From Promethearchaeota archaeon (lineage in GTDB: Archaea > Asgardarchaeota > Lokiarchaeia > Sigyniarchaeales > SOKP01), in assembly GCA_019058445.1 (NCBI GenBank), contig JAHPZA010000010.1:186001-250000 (forward strand): DNA of 64,000 nucleotides, written 5' to 3'. Below, piece by piece: positions 1 through 9,543 of this stretch; within the stretch, counting starts at the first letter, position 1, and each line of letters starts with the position of its first letter. A model generated the notes under the pieces. It saw nothing but the letters and a program-made list of their open reading frames with translations. It did not search any database and was not told the DNA's origin. Made by a program: the position numbers and the translations under genes.

Positions 1-2
1 GA

Positions 3-2702
3 TATAAAATCCTCTGGAATCCTATTTTTGATATGAATATTGAAGATATTATTACATTCTATAATGATTATAATCTTTGGAATATTTATCGGAGTATATA
101 TTTTGATAATCCATTTGATCCTGATAAAGCCTCTATGAATGCTCTAAATACGTATTATAATTTAACTGAAATATACAACCAGCAAGAGGGTAAGTATTTT
201 TATGATAGTAAGGTTAAACAAAATATTATTTCAGCAGGATTTAACGTAGAAAATTATTCCATAATTCATATCCCGAAACCTTATAACGTGAGTTTTGGAA
301 TTTTTATAGCAGATTATATGGTTTCTGATATTTTATATACTTCTGTATCTGAATTTAAAGGAAAATTAACCTATAACAAGAATATTACAGAATTTACACC
401 AGGTTCTATTAATGACTTTGATAATAATGATGGAGGGAGTAATTTCAAATTAAATATTGATTTATGGGAATTTATTGATACCATTAATCAGTCAGGAAGT
501 TTGAATGACAATGATTTATTAAACTATTTCAATAATACTTTAGTTTCACTAAGAAATCCCATAGATATTAAAATTTACCATCAAGAAGCTTTATTTTATA
601 CATTAGTAATCCATGTTGAGGATATAGATAATAACCCCGTTAATCAAGCCACAGTTTCTCTTTATAACTTGACGAATAATGGAAATATAGATCAATGCAT
701 ATCAAAACAAAAAACAAGTTTAGGGGGTAATACTACTTTTAAATATCTCAAAAACGATACTTATACTGTAAATTTAACCTATGAGAAGTATGGTCAACCT
801 GCTTTTCAGGTTATTCATAATCCTGTTAATATAACAGTAAATGAAACAAACTCAGACAGATTTGGTAAAATTACTTACAATTTCTACAATGTAAGTCTTA
901 CCTCTCTCAAGATGAAAGTGCAAAGAATTGACCCTGATACACATGAAATTAAAGAGCCTGTTGTAAACGCTAATGTATCATTTTGGATCAATAATGGGAG
1001 TGGGAATAAACATATAGGTTATGAGTTAACTGATATTTCTGGTATGGCAATATTTCAGTGGAGAAATTTTTCCTCTGCTAACGATGGAAATATCACTTTT
1101 GCGATAATCTGGTATGACAATCCACATAATATTTCTACAGAGGGAGATTTACTTAAAGAAAATTCAACTCATATCACGTTATATTTTTATAGGGGAAATA
1201 TTATTGTTGTCAATTTGACATCTTATAAATTTGCAACCGCTCTTGTGGAATCTATCCCTGATGGTGTATACATTGGAGATGAAATAACCTTCCAAGTGAA
1301 CTATTCTTATACCATAAATTACACGGATATAAAACCTATAGAAAATGCAAGAGTATATTATTATATTAAGATCGATAATACAAATATAAGTTCAAAATTA
1401 ATCGAATTCAATGAGACAACAATAAAGGGGACTTATAGTACAAAGATTAATACTTCTAATCCTGAAGATCCAAATATTAATTTTTTAGCAGAAATTTCCT
1501 ATAGGATGGTTATTCACGCTTCTAAAGCAGGATATATCCCTACTACGACAATTATATTATTTGAACTCTTATTTAAAAGCACCAATTTAACCTCTGATCA
1601 AAATTATAGAGAAGTTGTTTGGAATGAAAATTTTACTTTAGAAGTATATTATGAAGATATACATAATTTACCTTATAAAGGAATTGATGGAGCTTCAGTT
1701 AATTATTCGGTTATTGGAATGCCGAATATTAATGGTTCTATTTTCCCAAATGGAATAGATGGGTGGTATCAACTTGAATTAAATAGTTCAATTTTTAATA
1801 TTACAGGTGAATATGATATAAAGATTACAGCAAATAAAAAATTCTATGAATTTAAAACTATTTTTATTGAAATAAAAATCTTAGCAAGACCGACTTTAAT
1901 TAATGGGAAACCGCAGTTACAAAACAAGATATATAACTTGTATTTTGGGGAAATGAGAAATTTTACTATATCTTATACAGATGAGTTTTTAAATGAGACT
2001 ATTATTGACCTTGATGATCAGTCATATATATGGAAGATATATGATGTCGATTTTAAATTAATTGCTCAGGGTGAAAGAAATCTAATTTTAAATGAAGAAA
2101 ATCTTTATGTTTTAGATTCTAAGGATTTCCGTAATTTTCTTGGAACAATTACTTTTGAAATAATTTTATTTAAAATGAACTATGAAGAAAAAGAAATTAA
2201 ACTTATATATAATATTGTTGAAAATGAATTTGAATATGAATTAAGTACAGGTTTTAAAGAGAAGAATATAGAAATGGAAAAAGACATTTCGAAAAAATTA
2301 AGAATTAAGCTTTTTACTCCTTCTTTAGGAAATGTTCCTTTAACTGGAGCAAAAGTTATTTTGAATATTAAAGATAAAGATTATGATTTTATAGAAATTG
2401 AGGATGGCTTATATGAATTAGATTATAAACAAGAAGAAGTTGATACAACTTTTTTTAAATCTGAGTATTTTCAAGGTAAAATAGATATAACTATATATGG
2501 ATATGAAGATAAGAATATCAATGTAAATATTATTATTAAAAGAGAAGAGATTTTTCCAGGAGTACCTATATTTTACTTTTTGCTATTTTTAGGGGCAATC
2601 TTTTTTGTATTAGGAATTACCATAATAGATAAATTAATCAAAATAGAATCTTTTACTATATTAATAAAGAAACTTAAAAAGAATAACGTAATGAAAAAAT
2701 AA
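3..2702 (+). CDS. Large surface protein with C-terminal membrane anchor (5' end outside window)
   Basis: The reading frame is open from base 3, so the ATG at 33 in the ORF track is probably internal and the gene starts before the window. The visible part (about 890 residues) is a string of beta-rich segments of Ig or carboxypeptidase-regulatory type, for example near 'DIDNNPVNQATVSLYN' and 'IPDGVYIGDEITFQVNY'. There are many N-glycosylation sequons (NIT, NLT, NVS, NFS). A single hydrophobic helix near residues 845-867 (FYFLLFLGAIFFVLGI) is followed by a short lysine-rich tail, which predicts an extracellular protein anchored by its C-terminus. No enzymatic motif is recognised. It lies 28 bases from the convergent next gene. 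As a sequon-rich exported protein it is a possible acceptor for glycans made by the island. Family assignment is only architectural. Confidence 0.75.
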   Translation, partial: YKILWNPIFDMNIEDIITFYNDYNLWNIYRSIYFDNPFDPDKASMNALNTYYNLTEIYNQQEGKYFYDSKVKQNIISAGFNVENYSIIHIPKPYNVSFGIFIADYMVSDILYTSVSEFKGKLTYNKNITEFTPGSINDFDNNDGGSNFKLNIDLWEFIDTINQSGSLNDNDLLNYFNNTLVSLRNPIDIKIYHQEALFYTLVIHVEDIDNNPVNQATVSLYNLTNNGNIDQCISKQKTSLGGNTTFKYLKNDTYTVNLTYEKYGQPAFQVIHNPVNITVNETNSDRFGKITYNFYNVSLTSLKMKVQRIDPDTHEIKEPVVNANVSFWINNGSGNKHIGYELTDISGMAIFQWRNFSSANDGNITFAIIWYDNPHNISTEGDLLKENSTHITLYFYRGNIIVVNLTSYKFATALVESIPDGVYIGDEITFQVNYSYTINYTDIKPIENARVYYYIKIDNTNISSKLIEFNETTIKGTYSTKINTSNPEDPNINFLAEISYRMVIHASKAGYIPTTTIILFELLFKSTNLTSDQNYREVVWNENFTLEVYYEDIHNLPYKGIDGASVNYSVIGMPNINGSIFPNGIDGWYQLELNSSIFNITGEYDIKITANKKFYEFKTIFIEIKILARPTLINGKPQLQNKIYNLYFGEMRNFTISYTDEFLNETIIDLDDQSYIWKIYDVDFKLIAQGERNLILNEENLYVLDSKDFRNFLGTITFEIILFKMNYEEKEIKLIYNIVENEFEYELSTGFKEKNIEMEKDISKKLRIKLFTPSLGNVPLTGAKVILNIKDKDYDFIEIEDGLYELDYKQEEVDTTFFKSEYFQGKIDITIYGYEDKNINVNIIIKREEIFPGVPIFYFLLFLGAIFFVLGITIIDKLIKIESFTILIKKLKKNNVMKK

Positions 2703-2730
2703 AAAAAATTCCCTCAAAAAATTAGATTTC

Positions 2731-4881
2731 TTATCCCGAAGCTAACTTTCGCAAACTAAAAAATGTACCAAAAAATAAGAAGAGAATAATAAAGGTGATT
2801 AAGTATTGCTTCTTTTTCTTCATGATCTCCTTAAAATAAGTATTCTGAATAATGATTAAATTAAATACAATTAAAAAAGGTAAAAATCTGGAGTTTAATA
2901 GATAAAATGCAGTAAAAACCTCTCCAGCTAGAAATATAGCGACCATAATAGACGCAGTAGCTAATATTGATAAAATGTAATAATTTTGTTTTAAGTTATC
3001 TTTTTCATAAAAACAAATGCCATAAAAAAATAAAAATAAATTAAATATAATGATAGAATAATTTAATATTAATTCGATTATTACTAGTAAAAGTTCTTTT
3101 TCAAGTAGAAATTGGAAAATGAATTGATTAATAAAGAGAATTATAAAAAAAAATATCGGGATTATTGTATACCTAAGATACTTATTATTGTATAAGTATT
3201 GTATTATATTATGTATTTTTTTCAAAAAAGAAAAGAAAAATCTAAAAAAATAATTTAAGAGATTATAAAATTTAAGTATAAGTAAATAACAACCTATAAT
3301 ATAAAAGATTACTAAAAGCGTTATAATCATTATTATTATTAAACTAAAAGAGAAACCTCCTTTTAATAATGGCAGATCTATAATCACAATAAATAAGTAA
3401 CTCTCAAATAAAGAGGAAAGAAAGGGAATTACCTTAAATAAATAATAAGAGATATGAGCAAAAAATTCTTGAATAATGTACCATAAAATTGTTAACATAT
3501 ATAATAAAATTCCATTTGCTAATAAATTATATTTTAGTTTTTTACTTGAAAACCAATATATATTGTTTTGTTTTAATTTTCTTACGCCAAAAAAAAGAAA
3601 ATAAAAATTATAAATTACCACTAAAATAATAAAATAAATAGGTTCTTCAAAGTGTGATAAACAAAGAAAAAAGAAAAGTAAAAATATCATTCCACCCCCT
3701 ACAATTTTAAGTTTAAATTTCTTAATTAAATTAAAATCATAAAACTCAGAAATTAAAACGAAGAAAATAAACATAGTCAATGGTTTTCCTGTAGCATAAC
3801 GGGCAGATTTAGCAAATTGGGAAATAAAAAGCACAATAATAGTTAGGAATATTAAATTTTTATTTTGTTCAGCATTTTCCTTTAAATTTTTTTCGAATAT
3901 TGAATAAATAAAAAATGGTAATGACAGATAAACTATTGGAAAAATATACCACATAACAAAATAGAGATTCATTTTCGTAGATTCCATAAGAATTATTATA
4001 GTAAAAATTCCTGTAGTATATCTATATGGATAAATTATATTAGGATCATATGCGGTTAAAAAAAAGTTATAATCTGAATTAGCATTAATTCCCCTCTTCT
4101 TATACCCATGTAAAGCAATGGAATTTAAATAAGCATCCCAAGATAAATTGTTTTTAACTTGAAGATGAGGTAGAATCCATAAAACATAAATGAATAAAAA
4201 AATAGAGATTAAAATTAAATACTTGTTTTTGGAAAAAAAAATAAGTGAAGTCAAGGAAGATATTGAAATTACTAAAAAAATATAAAATTGGATAGGTATT
4301 CTTCTGAAAAAAGTGAAGTTATCCTGGTAATCGCGATAATTTTGAGAATAATCATTATTTGGTAAATAACTATAAAAAGCTGATAAACACATAAAAAATA
4401 ATGATACTAAAAAAATTGATAAAATAAATAAAATCTTTAAATTTATTTTTTCTCTTATTATGTTAAATTTAAATCTTATCTCGTAAGAAGAATCTTTTCT
4501 CTTTTCAATATTATATTCAGAAAAAAATATTAAGGATAAAATAAAAATTAAATTCAGAATCTGAATTGATGATATTAAATAAATACCTTCGAACTTAAAA
4601 CCAGTATTGCCGCCCGAAAAATAATTGTAAAGAAGAAGATAACTAAAAAACATAAAAATATTTATAATTGCTAGACTAAGAACTGTCGAATAGCCTATTT
4701 TTTCAATTTTACTTGATTTAGGTCTAATTATTGCTATAAAATTATAGCCTGGTAAAAATAGGGTACATAGAATTCCTAAAATAAGGATTATTGGTTGTAA
4801 AAGGATTGAAAATAAGATAAGATACCAATAAATAAATACTATGAGAATCTCAATATATAAAAACCTTCTATAAAAATTCAT
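2731..4881 (-). CDS. Polytopic membrane protein, GT-C/DUF1616-like
   Basis: This 716-residue protein is almost entirely hydrophobic helices, well over ten. Near residue 40 it carries the segment FLPGYNFIA, similar to the LPGY motif of archaeal DUF1616 proteins, followed by a charged stretch and a helix. In the middle an acidic loop (NLSWDAYLNSIALHG) sits between helices, as expected for the metal/substrate loop of GT-C glycosyltransferases that use lipid-phosphate sugars. The 851-residue protein at 16.9 kb has the same plan (FLPGAN, then an SWTG loop), so the two look like distant paralogues. A role in lipid-linked sugar transfer or oligosaccharide assembly at the outer membrane face is inferred. 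Neither substrate nor catalytic role can be fixed from sequence. Confidence 0.6.
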   Translation of the reverse strand: MNFYRRFLYIEILIVFIYWYLILFSILLQPIILILGILCTLFLPGYNFIAIIRPKSSKIEKIGYSTVLSLAIINIFMFFSYLLLYNYFSGGNTGFKFEGIYLISSIQILNLIFILSLIFFSEYNIEKRKDSSYEIRFKFNIIREKINLKILFILSIFLVSLFFMCLSAFYSYLPNNDYSQNYRDYQDNFTFFRRIPIQFYIFLVISISSLTSLIFFSKNKYLILISIFLFIYVLWILPHLQVKNNLSWDAYLNSIALHGYKKRGINANSDYNFFLTAYDPNIIYPYRYTTGIFTIIILMESTKMNLYFVMWYIFPIVYLSLPFFIYSIFEKNLKENAEQNKNLIFLTIIVLFISQFAKSARYATGKPLTMFIFFVLISEFYDFNLIKKFKLKIVGGGMIFLLFFFLCLSHFEEPIYFIILVVIYNFYFLFFGVRKLKQNNIYWFSSKKLKYNLLANGILLYMLTILWYIIQEFFAHISYYLFKVIPFLSSLFESYLFIVIIDLPLLKGGFSFSLIIIMIITLLVIFYIIGCYLLILKFYNLLNYFFRFFFSFLKKIHNIIQYLYNNKYLRYTIIPIFFFIILFINQFIFQFLLEKELLLVIIELILNYSIIIFNLFLFFYGICFYEKDNLKQNYYILSILATASIMVAIFLAGEVFTAFYLLNSRFLPFLIVFNLIIIQNTYFKEIMKKKKQYLITFIILFLFFGTFFSLRKLASG

Positions 4882-4986
4882 TTATTTGAATATTCTCATT
4901 TTATAGCTTTAAAATATTAAATGTTACTTAGTTTTTATATTATGGATATTAACTTAGATAGTGTTAATTTAATTAATCTAATGATT

Positions 4987-5682
4987 TTAATTGGATTTTT
5001 TTTGGGCAACAATTACACAACATTTACCAAAAATATGAAATCTCTTTCTTAATAAAACAGAATTTATAAAAGGAAATTCTACAGCCTCTACTTGGAGTAT
5101 TCTTAAACCAGTATCTCTAATCATTTTCATCCATCCAAAGGATGAATGTGAAAATATATGATAAGGAGATTTACCAATACGTATTTTAAACTTTTCAAAT
5201 AGTCCCGGACCGCTAAAAATTAATATACCATTATTTTTTAAAAGATGATTTATTGAATTCAATACTTTGCAAGCATTCTTTTCTGAAAGATGTTCAAGCA
5301 CATCTAAAGCAGTAATATAGTTAAATTTCATATTATTAAATAACTTGTCAATCTCAAGTATATCTCCCCTTATTATTTTGAAATTTTCCTTTTGAAATTT
5401 TTTTATACACATGTTTATTGATTCTTTATCTAAATCTATTCCATAAATCTCTTCAAATTTATTTTTTACTAATTCTATTAACGCACCAGTTCCCATTCCC
5501 AAATCTAAGAGATTTTTAGATTTCTTGATATAAGTATTGACAATCCTTATTTTTTTATACATTAATTTATTTTTTTTTTTGTAATTCTTATCTAATTGTT
5601 TAAGATTTAATTTTTTAAATGTCATCATCAACAATTTTTTTTTCTTTTTTTTTATATTCAAAAAAAAACTAAAAACATTCAA
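4987..5682 (-). CDS. SAM-dependent methyltransferase (class I)
   Basis: A Rossmann methyltransferase. Motif I is LLDLGMGTGALIELV (about residues 58-72), the acidic end of beta 2 is in 'IYGIDLDKESI', and motif II/III follow as YITALDVLEHL and LLKNNGILIFSGPG. It resembles Methyltransf_11/23 enzymes found in polysaccharide clusters. The listed start overlaps the upstream GT61 gene by 14 bases. The first 18 residues are a lysine-rich low-complexity run over a homopolymer, so the MM at residues 19-20 (near 5628) could be the true start. The substrate is unknown; methylation of a sugar or lipid carrier is inferred from context. Confidence 0.8.
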   Translation of the reverse strand: MNVFSFFLNIKKKKKKLLMMTFKKLNLKQLDKNYKKKNKLMYKKIRIVNTYIKKSKNLLDLGMGTGALIELVKNKFEEIYGIDLDKESINMCIKKFQKENFKIIRGDILEIDKLFNNMKFNYITALDVLEHLSEKNACKVLNSINHLLKNNGILIFSGPGLFEKFKIRIGKSPYHIFSHSSFGWMKMIRDTGLRILQVEAVEFPFINSVLLRKRFHIFGKCCVIVAQKKSN

Positions 5683-6937
5683 TTTGTTTTAACAGCAATT
5701 TAAGTTTCTCAATATCAACTAGAATATTATTTCCTATACTGTAATCTTCCCTATTTTTTGAAAGCGGTCTTCCTTCACCAAGAAGATAATAATAATCTAA
5801 GTTTATTTGATTACTTAAAGCAAAATAACAAGTATTTATATATCTGGGAAAAAAAATTTCGATTACTCGCGTTTTTGGTTTACAAAATACAAGATTAACC
5901 AATCCAGCTCCATGGGGGGCAATAATAATTTTGGCGGATTGAAAAATTTCTACTTGTTTTATAAATTCAATATCCTCAAGAAAGACTTTCTTAAATCCAT
6001 ATCTTGATAAAAAGTTAAAAACCCTTTCTTCATTTATAATTTTTCTTTTAGTTGCTTTATTTCTAGAAATATAAATTCTTTCAAATGACTTGTCATAATT
6101 TTTAATTTCTGGTAAGAATTTTTTACGTAAAAATTCACATGCCCAATCAGGCATATTGCCAGAAACATTATTAATCCATGATGGAACAATCAAAATTGAT
6201 GCTTCAAGATATAAGTTATCATCACTTGGAATAATTTTTTCTTTATCAATACCTAATATTTTTAGTGTTTGATCCTGATATAATTTGTTGGAATAATTGA
6301 TGATGTATTTATCAATCTTTAAATCTATATAATCTATTAGATATAATCTTGGTAATACATCAAAAAACCAATGAAAAAATGTATCACCTCTGTCGGTTGC
6401 TAAAACTCCTACAACATTTTTTGTTTTAATTAATTTTGGAAGTTTGAATCTCCTGAAAATACGATTTTCAATTATTCTTGATCCTAATTGCTTAGAGACA
6501 TCCGATAATAATTTTCCATCAGGAGTTATAATTATAGCATTTTTTCCCCACACCCTTCCATTAGGCATAGAAAAAACATATGTTGCGCTTAATTTTGTTT
6601 GAAGTTCATCACGAAATTTCCAGTGAATTTTCTTTTCTAAGCATTTTGGTTCTTTCCTTTCAATGATTTTAGAAGGAAAAATATCTATTAATTCTAAATT
6701 GTAATTTTCCTTATTTATCTCAATCCATTTCTTAGAATGATAAATGTCAATCGGGAACGGTAATATTATTTTTAAAAAGGGAAATAAGGAATAAATTAAT
6801 TTTCTAATGAAAAAAGCAAGTCTAGTTACAAATTTGACAAAATTAATATAAAATTTTACTAAAGGATTAAAAATTGGTTTCTCGAGCATAATATTTTCCA
6901 TTAACTGCATAAGTCTCATGATCCGTCCCATTCTCAT
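5669..6937 (-). CDS. Glycosyltransferase family 61 (DUF563)
   Basis: The protein (422 residues) shows the GT61 pattern: a middle segment GDTFFHWFFDVLPRLYL, then IYISRNKA, and a C-terminal IIAPHGAGLVNLVFCKP followed by VIEIFFP. These are the conserved blocks of the family that contains plant xylosyltransferases and bacterial capsule glycosyltransferases. An N-terminal hydrophobic stretch (about residues 28-55) may attach it to the membrane. Several in-frame ATGs near the start (residues 1, 3, 7, 10, 13, 17) leave the exact start open. Its 3' end overlaps the methyltransferase start, so the two are probably co-expressed. It likely adds a sugar to a growing glycan in the cytosol; donor and acceptor are unknown. 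Confidence 0.85.
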   Translation of the reverse strand: MRMGRIMRLMQLMENIMLEKPIFNPLVKFYINFVKFVTRLAFFIRKLIYSLFPFLKIILPFPIDIYHSKKWIEINKENYNLELIDIFPSKIIERKEPKCLEKKIHWKFRDELQTKLSATYVFSMPNGRVWGKNAIIITPDGKLLSDVSKQLGSRIIENRIFRRFKLPKLIKTKNVVGVLATDRGDTFFHWFFDVLPRLYLIDYIDLKIDKYIINYSNKLYQDQTLKILGIDKEKIIPSDDNLYLEASILIVPSWINNVSGNMPDWACEFLRKKFLPEIKNYDKSFERIYISRNKATKRKIINEERVFNFLSRYGFKKVFLEDIEFIKQVEIFQSAKIIIAPHGAGLVNLVFCKPKTRVIEIFFPRYINTCYFALSNQINLDYYYLLGEGRPLSKNREDYSIGNNILVDIEKLKLLLKQIECF

Positions 6938-7077
6938 TTAAATTTCTGTTTCTGTTATACTTAATCCTATATAATCATATAATAAAACAATTCTAAATCA
7001 TATGGATTTGCCAAATTAATAAATATTTTTTGCATTTTTGTTATTTCATTTTATAATATATTAGTCTTATTTAAGTA

Positions 7078-8169
7078 TCAGTAATTAATATTCTCAAAGA
7101 CTCTTAGACTTTCTTCAATAACTTGATCCATATTATAATATTTATATTGGGCTAAACGACCAACAATAATAAGATTCTTAATCTTATCTGCTTCCTTTTT
7201 ATACATTTCAAATAGTCTATAATTTATATTTCGTGGTATGGGATAGAAAGGTTTTCCATTAGTGCATGGAAATTCTTTTACAATAGTTGTTTTAGAGTTT
7301 TTTTGACCAGTTGCATGCTTTATTTCAATAATTCTTGTAAATTCATAGTTATTTGGATAGTTAATTTGAACCCAATCCTGGTAATATTCTTTATCATAAT
7401 TTTCATGTTTAAATCTTAGAGATCTATATGGTAGCTTACCATATTTATAATTAAAGAATTCATCAATACGTCCCGTATAAATTAAATATTTATATTTGAT
7501 TTTATTTTTTATTTTCCAATAATTAGTATTTAATTTTATTTTGATATTCGAATTATTTAATAAATTTTGGAATAATTCATGATATCCATTAAGTGGCATA
7601 GCTTGTATTTTATCTGTAAAATATCGATCATCATTATTAATTCTAATAGGAATTCTTCCACAAACAGAAGGATCTAATTGTTTTGGATTTAATCCCCATT
7701 GTTTTATAGTATAATTTTTAAAAAATTTTTTATAAATTTCCCAACCAACTTTTGAAATTACCTCTTCTTCTGAATTTTGAGGATTTTCAATGTCAATCCT
7801 CTTTTTCTTCAAAAATTCTTTAGCTTGCTTTTCAGTTTTTAAATTAATTTTAAAAAATTTATTTAGTGTTTCCCTATTTATTGGAATTGGATATAATTCA
7901 CCATTCACATAAGTTCTTATTTTATATTCATATGGCCTCCATTTCGTAAATTTTGATAAGTAATTATATACTTTCTTTGAATTTGTTCTGAAATAATGAG
8001 GGCCATATTTATGTACTAAAATGCCTATATCATTATAATAGTCATAACAATTACCACCTAAATGATTCCTTTTATCTATTATTAAGACCTTTTTATCTAA
8101 CTGAGAACTAATGCGTTCTGCTAAAACTGATCCTGCGAAACCTGCACCAACAATTAAAAAATCATACAA
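7078..8169 (-). CDS. glf: UDP-galactopyranose mutase
   Basis: This flavoenzyme interconverts UDP-galactopyranose and UDP-galactofuranose, the donor for galactofuranose residues. The length (363 residues) is normal. The FAD-binding dinucleotide fold is at the N-terminus (FLIVGAGFAGSVLAE), followed by the family signatures DKRNHLGGNCYDY and KYGPHYFRTNSKKVY, the segment KQWGLNPKQLDPSV, and a C-terminal FAD motif GRLAQYKYYNMDQVIEE. The start is a TTG one base after the stop of the upstream gene, with AGAGAG upstream, so translation is probably coupled. No in-frame ATG lies before the FAD motif. No galE-type epimerase is visible in the window, so UDP-galactose must come from elsewhere. Confidence 0.95.
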   Translation of the reverse strand: MYDFLIVGAGFAGSVLAERISSQLDKKVLIIDKRNHLGGNCYDYYNDIGILVHKYGPHYFRTNSKKVYNYLSKFTKWRPYEYKIRTYVNGELYPIPINRETLNKFFKINLKTEKQAKEFLKKKRIDIENPQNSEEEVISKVGWEIYKKFFKNYTIKQWGLNPKQLDPSVCGRIPIRINNDDRYFTDKIQAMPLNGYHELFQNLLNNSNIKIKLNTNYWKIKNKIKYKYLIYTGRIDEFFNYKYGKLPYRSLRFKHENYDKEYYQDWVQINYPNNYEFTRIIEIKHATGQKNSKTTIVKEFPCTNGKPFYPIPRNINYRLFEMYKKEADKIKNLIIVGRLAQYKYYNMDQVIEESLRVFENINY

Positions 8170-8170
8170 A

Positions 8171-9103
8171 TTACAAAAATTCTCTCTTTACAATTTCAAT
8201 TAAATCATTAGAATTATCAACATGAAATATTTTAGAACCTGATAATTTATGATACCAATTATAGGAATTGTATTTTAATTCAGCTCCTCTCATAGCTAAG
8301 ATTATATTTTTTCCGCCAAAATAACTAGTGAAAACGCAATTACCTCCTTGAACAGAAATAAATCTGTTACAATTTGCATAAATCATCATCTGAATTTGAT
8401 TATAGGATAAATCTTTATTATTTTTATTTAAATTTTGCATTGTAATAACATATGGAAATTGTTCTTTTAATATTGCAAAATCCTGAAAATTATGATCTCT
8501 TTGTTGATCTTCTGCTATATCTATTGAAGTTGGTCTATTATATATAATTTGATATTTTTTCTGAAGAATTTTAAATAATTCTTTTAAAATTTCAAGTGAA
8601 ATATAATTTACAGGTGGACCACTCCATTCAACAGTATATTTATTACCTATAACACAAATAGGATTATCCCATACAAAACGATTATTTTTATATATTTTTT
8701 TATATGGTGGAGGTTCCCACATTTTTTTATTAATTTTTTTTTTATGTATATGTCCAATTGGAAAACTTTTAACGTTTAAACATAATCTTTTTTTATCAAG
8801 TTCTGAATGATTTTTAGAGAAATAATATAAACATTTTGTATCTTTAACACCTCTAGTAAAAATTAATTTATTTCTTTTAAATAACCAATAAGCATATGGA
8901 ATAACTGCTATAAGTTCATATCCAAACTCTCCATAAAATTGTACATTTCTTCTTTTAAATATCTTCCAATAACTAAATATTAATGGTTTTATTATTATTC
9001 TAGGTAAATTTCTCCATAAAAATAAGATCTTCCATAAAAAAGTCCCAGGATTATTTTTATTAAAAATTAGTGTTTGTATCCTTTCAATTTTCCCTAATAT
9101 CAT
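8171..9103 (-). CDS. Uncharacterised protein coupled to glf, possible GT-B glycosyltransferase
   Basis: I do not recognise a named family. The protein (310 residues) has a hydrophobic or amphipathic N-terminal region, then the segment YGEFGYELIAVIPYAYWLF, a central EILKELFKILQKKYQIIYNR, and a C-terminal half with FISVQGGNCVFTSYFGGKNIIL. This last segment looks like the GT-B donor-site region, where a G-rich loop precedes a short beta strand. It ends one base before the glf start, with which it must share a transcript. The coupling makes a galactofuranosyltransferase a reasonable hypothesis, but the sequence does not prove it. A fucosyltransferase-like GT-B fold is an alternative. Confidence 0.45.
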   Translation of the reverse strand: MILGKIERIQTLIFNKNNPGTFLWKILFLWRNLPRIIIKPLIFSYWKIFKRRNVQFYGEFGYELIAVIPYAYWLFKRNKLIFTRGVKDTKCLYYFSKNHSELDKKRLCLNVKSFPIGHIHKKKINKKMWEPPPYKKIYKNNRFVWDNPICVIGNKYTVEWSGPPVNYISLEILKELFKILQKKYQIIYNRPTSIDIAEDQQRDHNFQDFAILKEQFPYVITMQNLNKNNKDLSYNQIQMMIYANCNRFISVQGGNCVFTSYFGGKNIILAMRGAELKYNSYNWYHKLSGSKIFHVDNSNDLIEIVKREFL

Positions 9104-9543
9104 TTTAATTATATAATTTTTGTTTCTAAAAGAGTTTTAATTTAGATTAATTAAAGTTTAAATTGTTTTTAAACTATTGTACATGAATTTTTTACACTAT
9201 CCAATTGAGCTATTTTAATAGAGAATTCTCCAAATTCAGGTTCTAAAAATTTCTCTTAACTTAAACGTAAAAAATAAAGGATATCTTGCATTATATAATT
9301 AATATGTTATTGATTTAATTTTAAATTAAGCAGGCTAATAACTTTCAAACAGATAATATTTACTTATTAACTGTCTAAAAGAACGAAGCATTTCATTTCA
9401 GATCAATATGATTTGATATTACCTTTTTTTCTTCATTTTTTTGACTATTAAATTAATAGAAATAAAATAGGATTTGTTTTTTTCAGTAACGAAATACTCA
9501 AGAAATGCATACTTTAAATATTTTTATCAAAAAAAGGGAAATT
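9104..9543. other. Intergenic region without a gene
   Basis: There is no ORF with a coding appearance on either strand. The region is very AT-rich with A and T runs. The only recognisable item is a tRNA-like D-arm sequence at 9197-9212 on the minus strand, listed separately. Promoters for the 310-aa/glf pair presumably lie in the left part. Confidence 0.6.
9197..9212 (-). other. tRNA D-arm-like sequence (possible tRNA relic)
   Basis: On the minus strand the sequence reads TAGCTCAATTGGATAG, identical to the U8-A9, D-stem and D-loop consensus of many tRNAs. The closing half of the D-stem (GTGT instead of GAGC) does not pair. No T-arm sequence (GGTTCAAATCC type) follows within the expected distance and no acceptor stem can be folded. 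This could be a decayed tRNA 5' half or chance. Confidence 0.25.
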
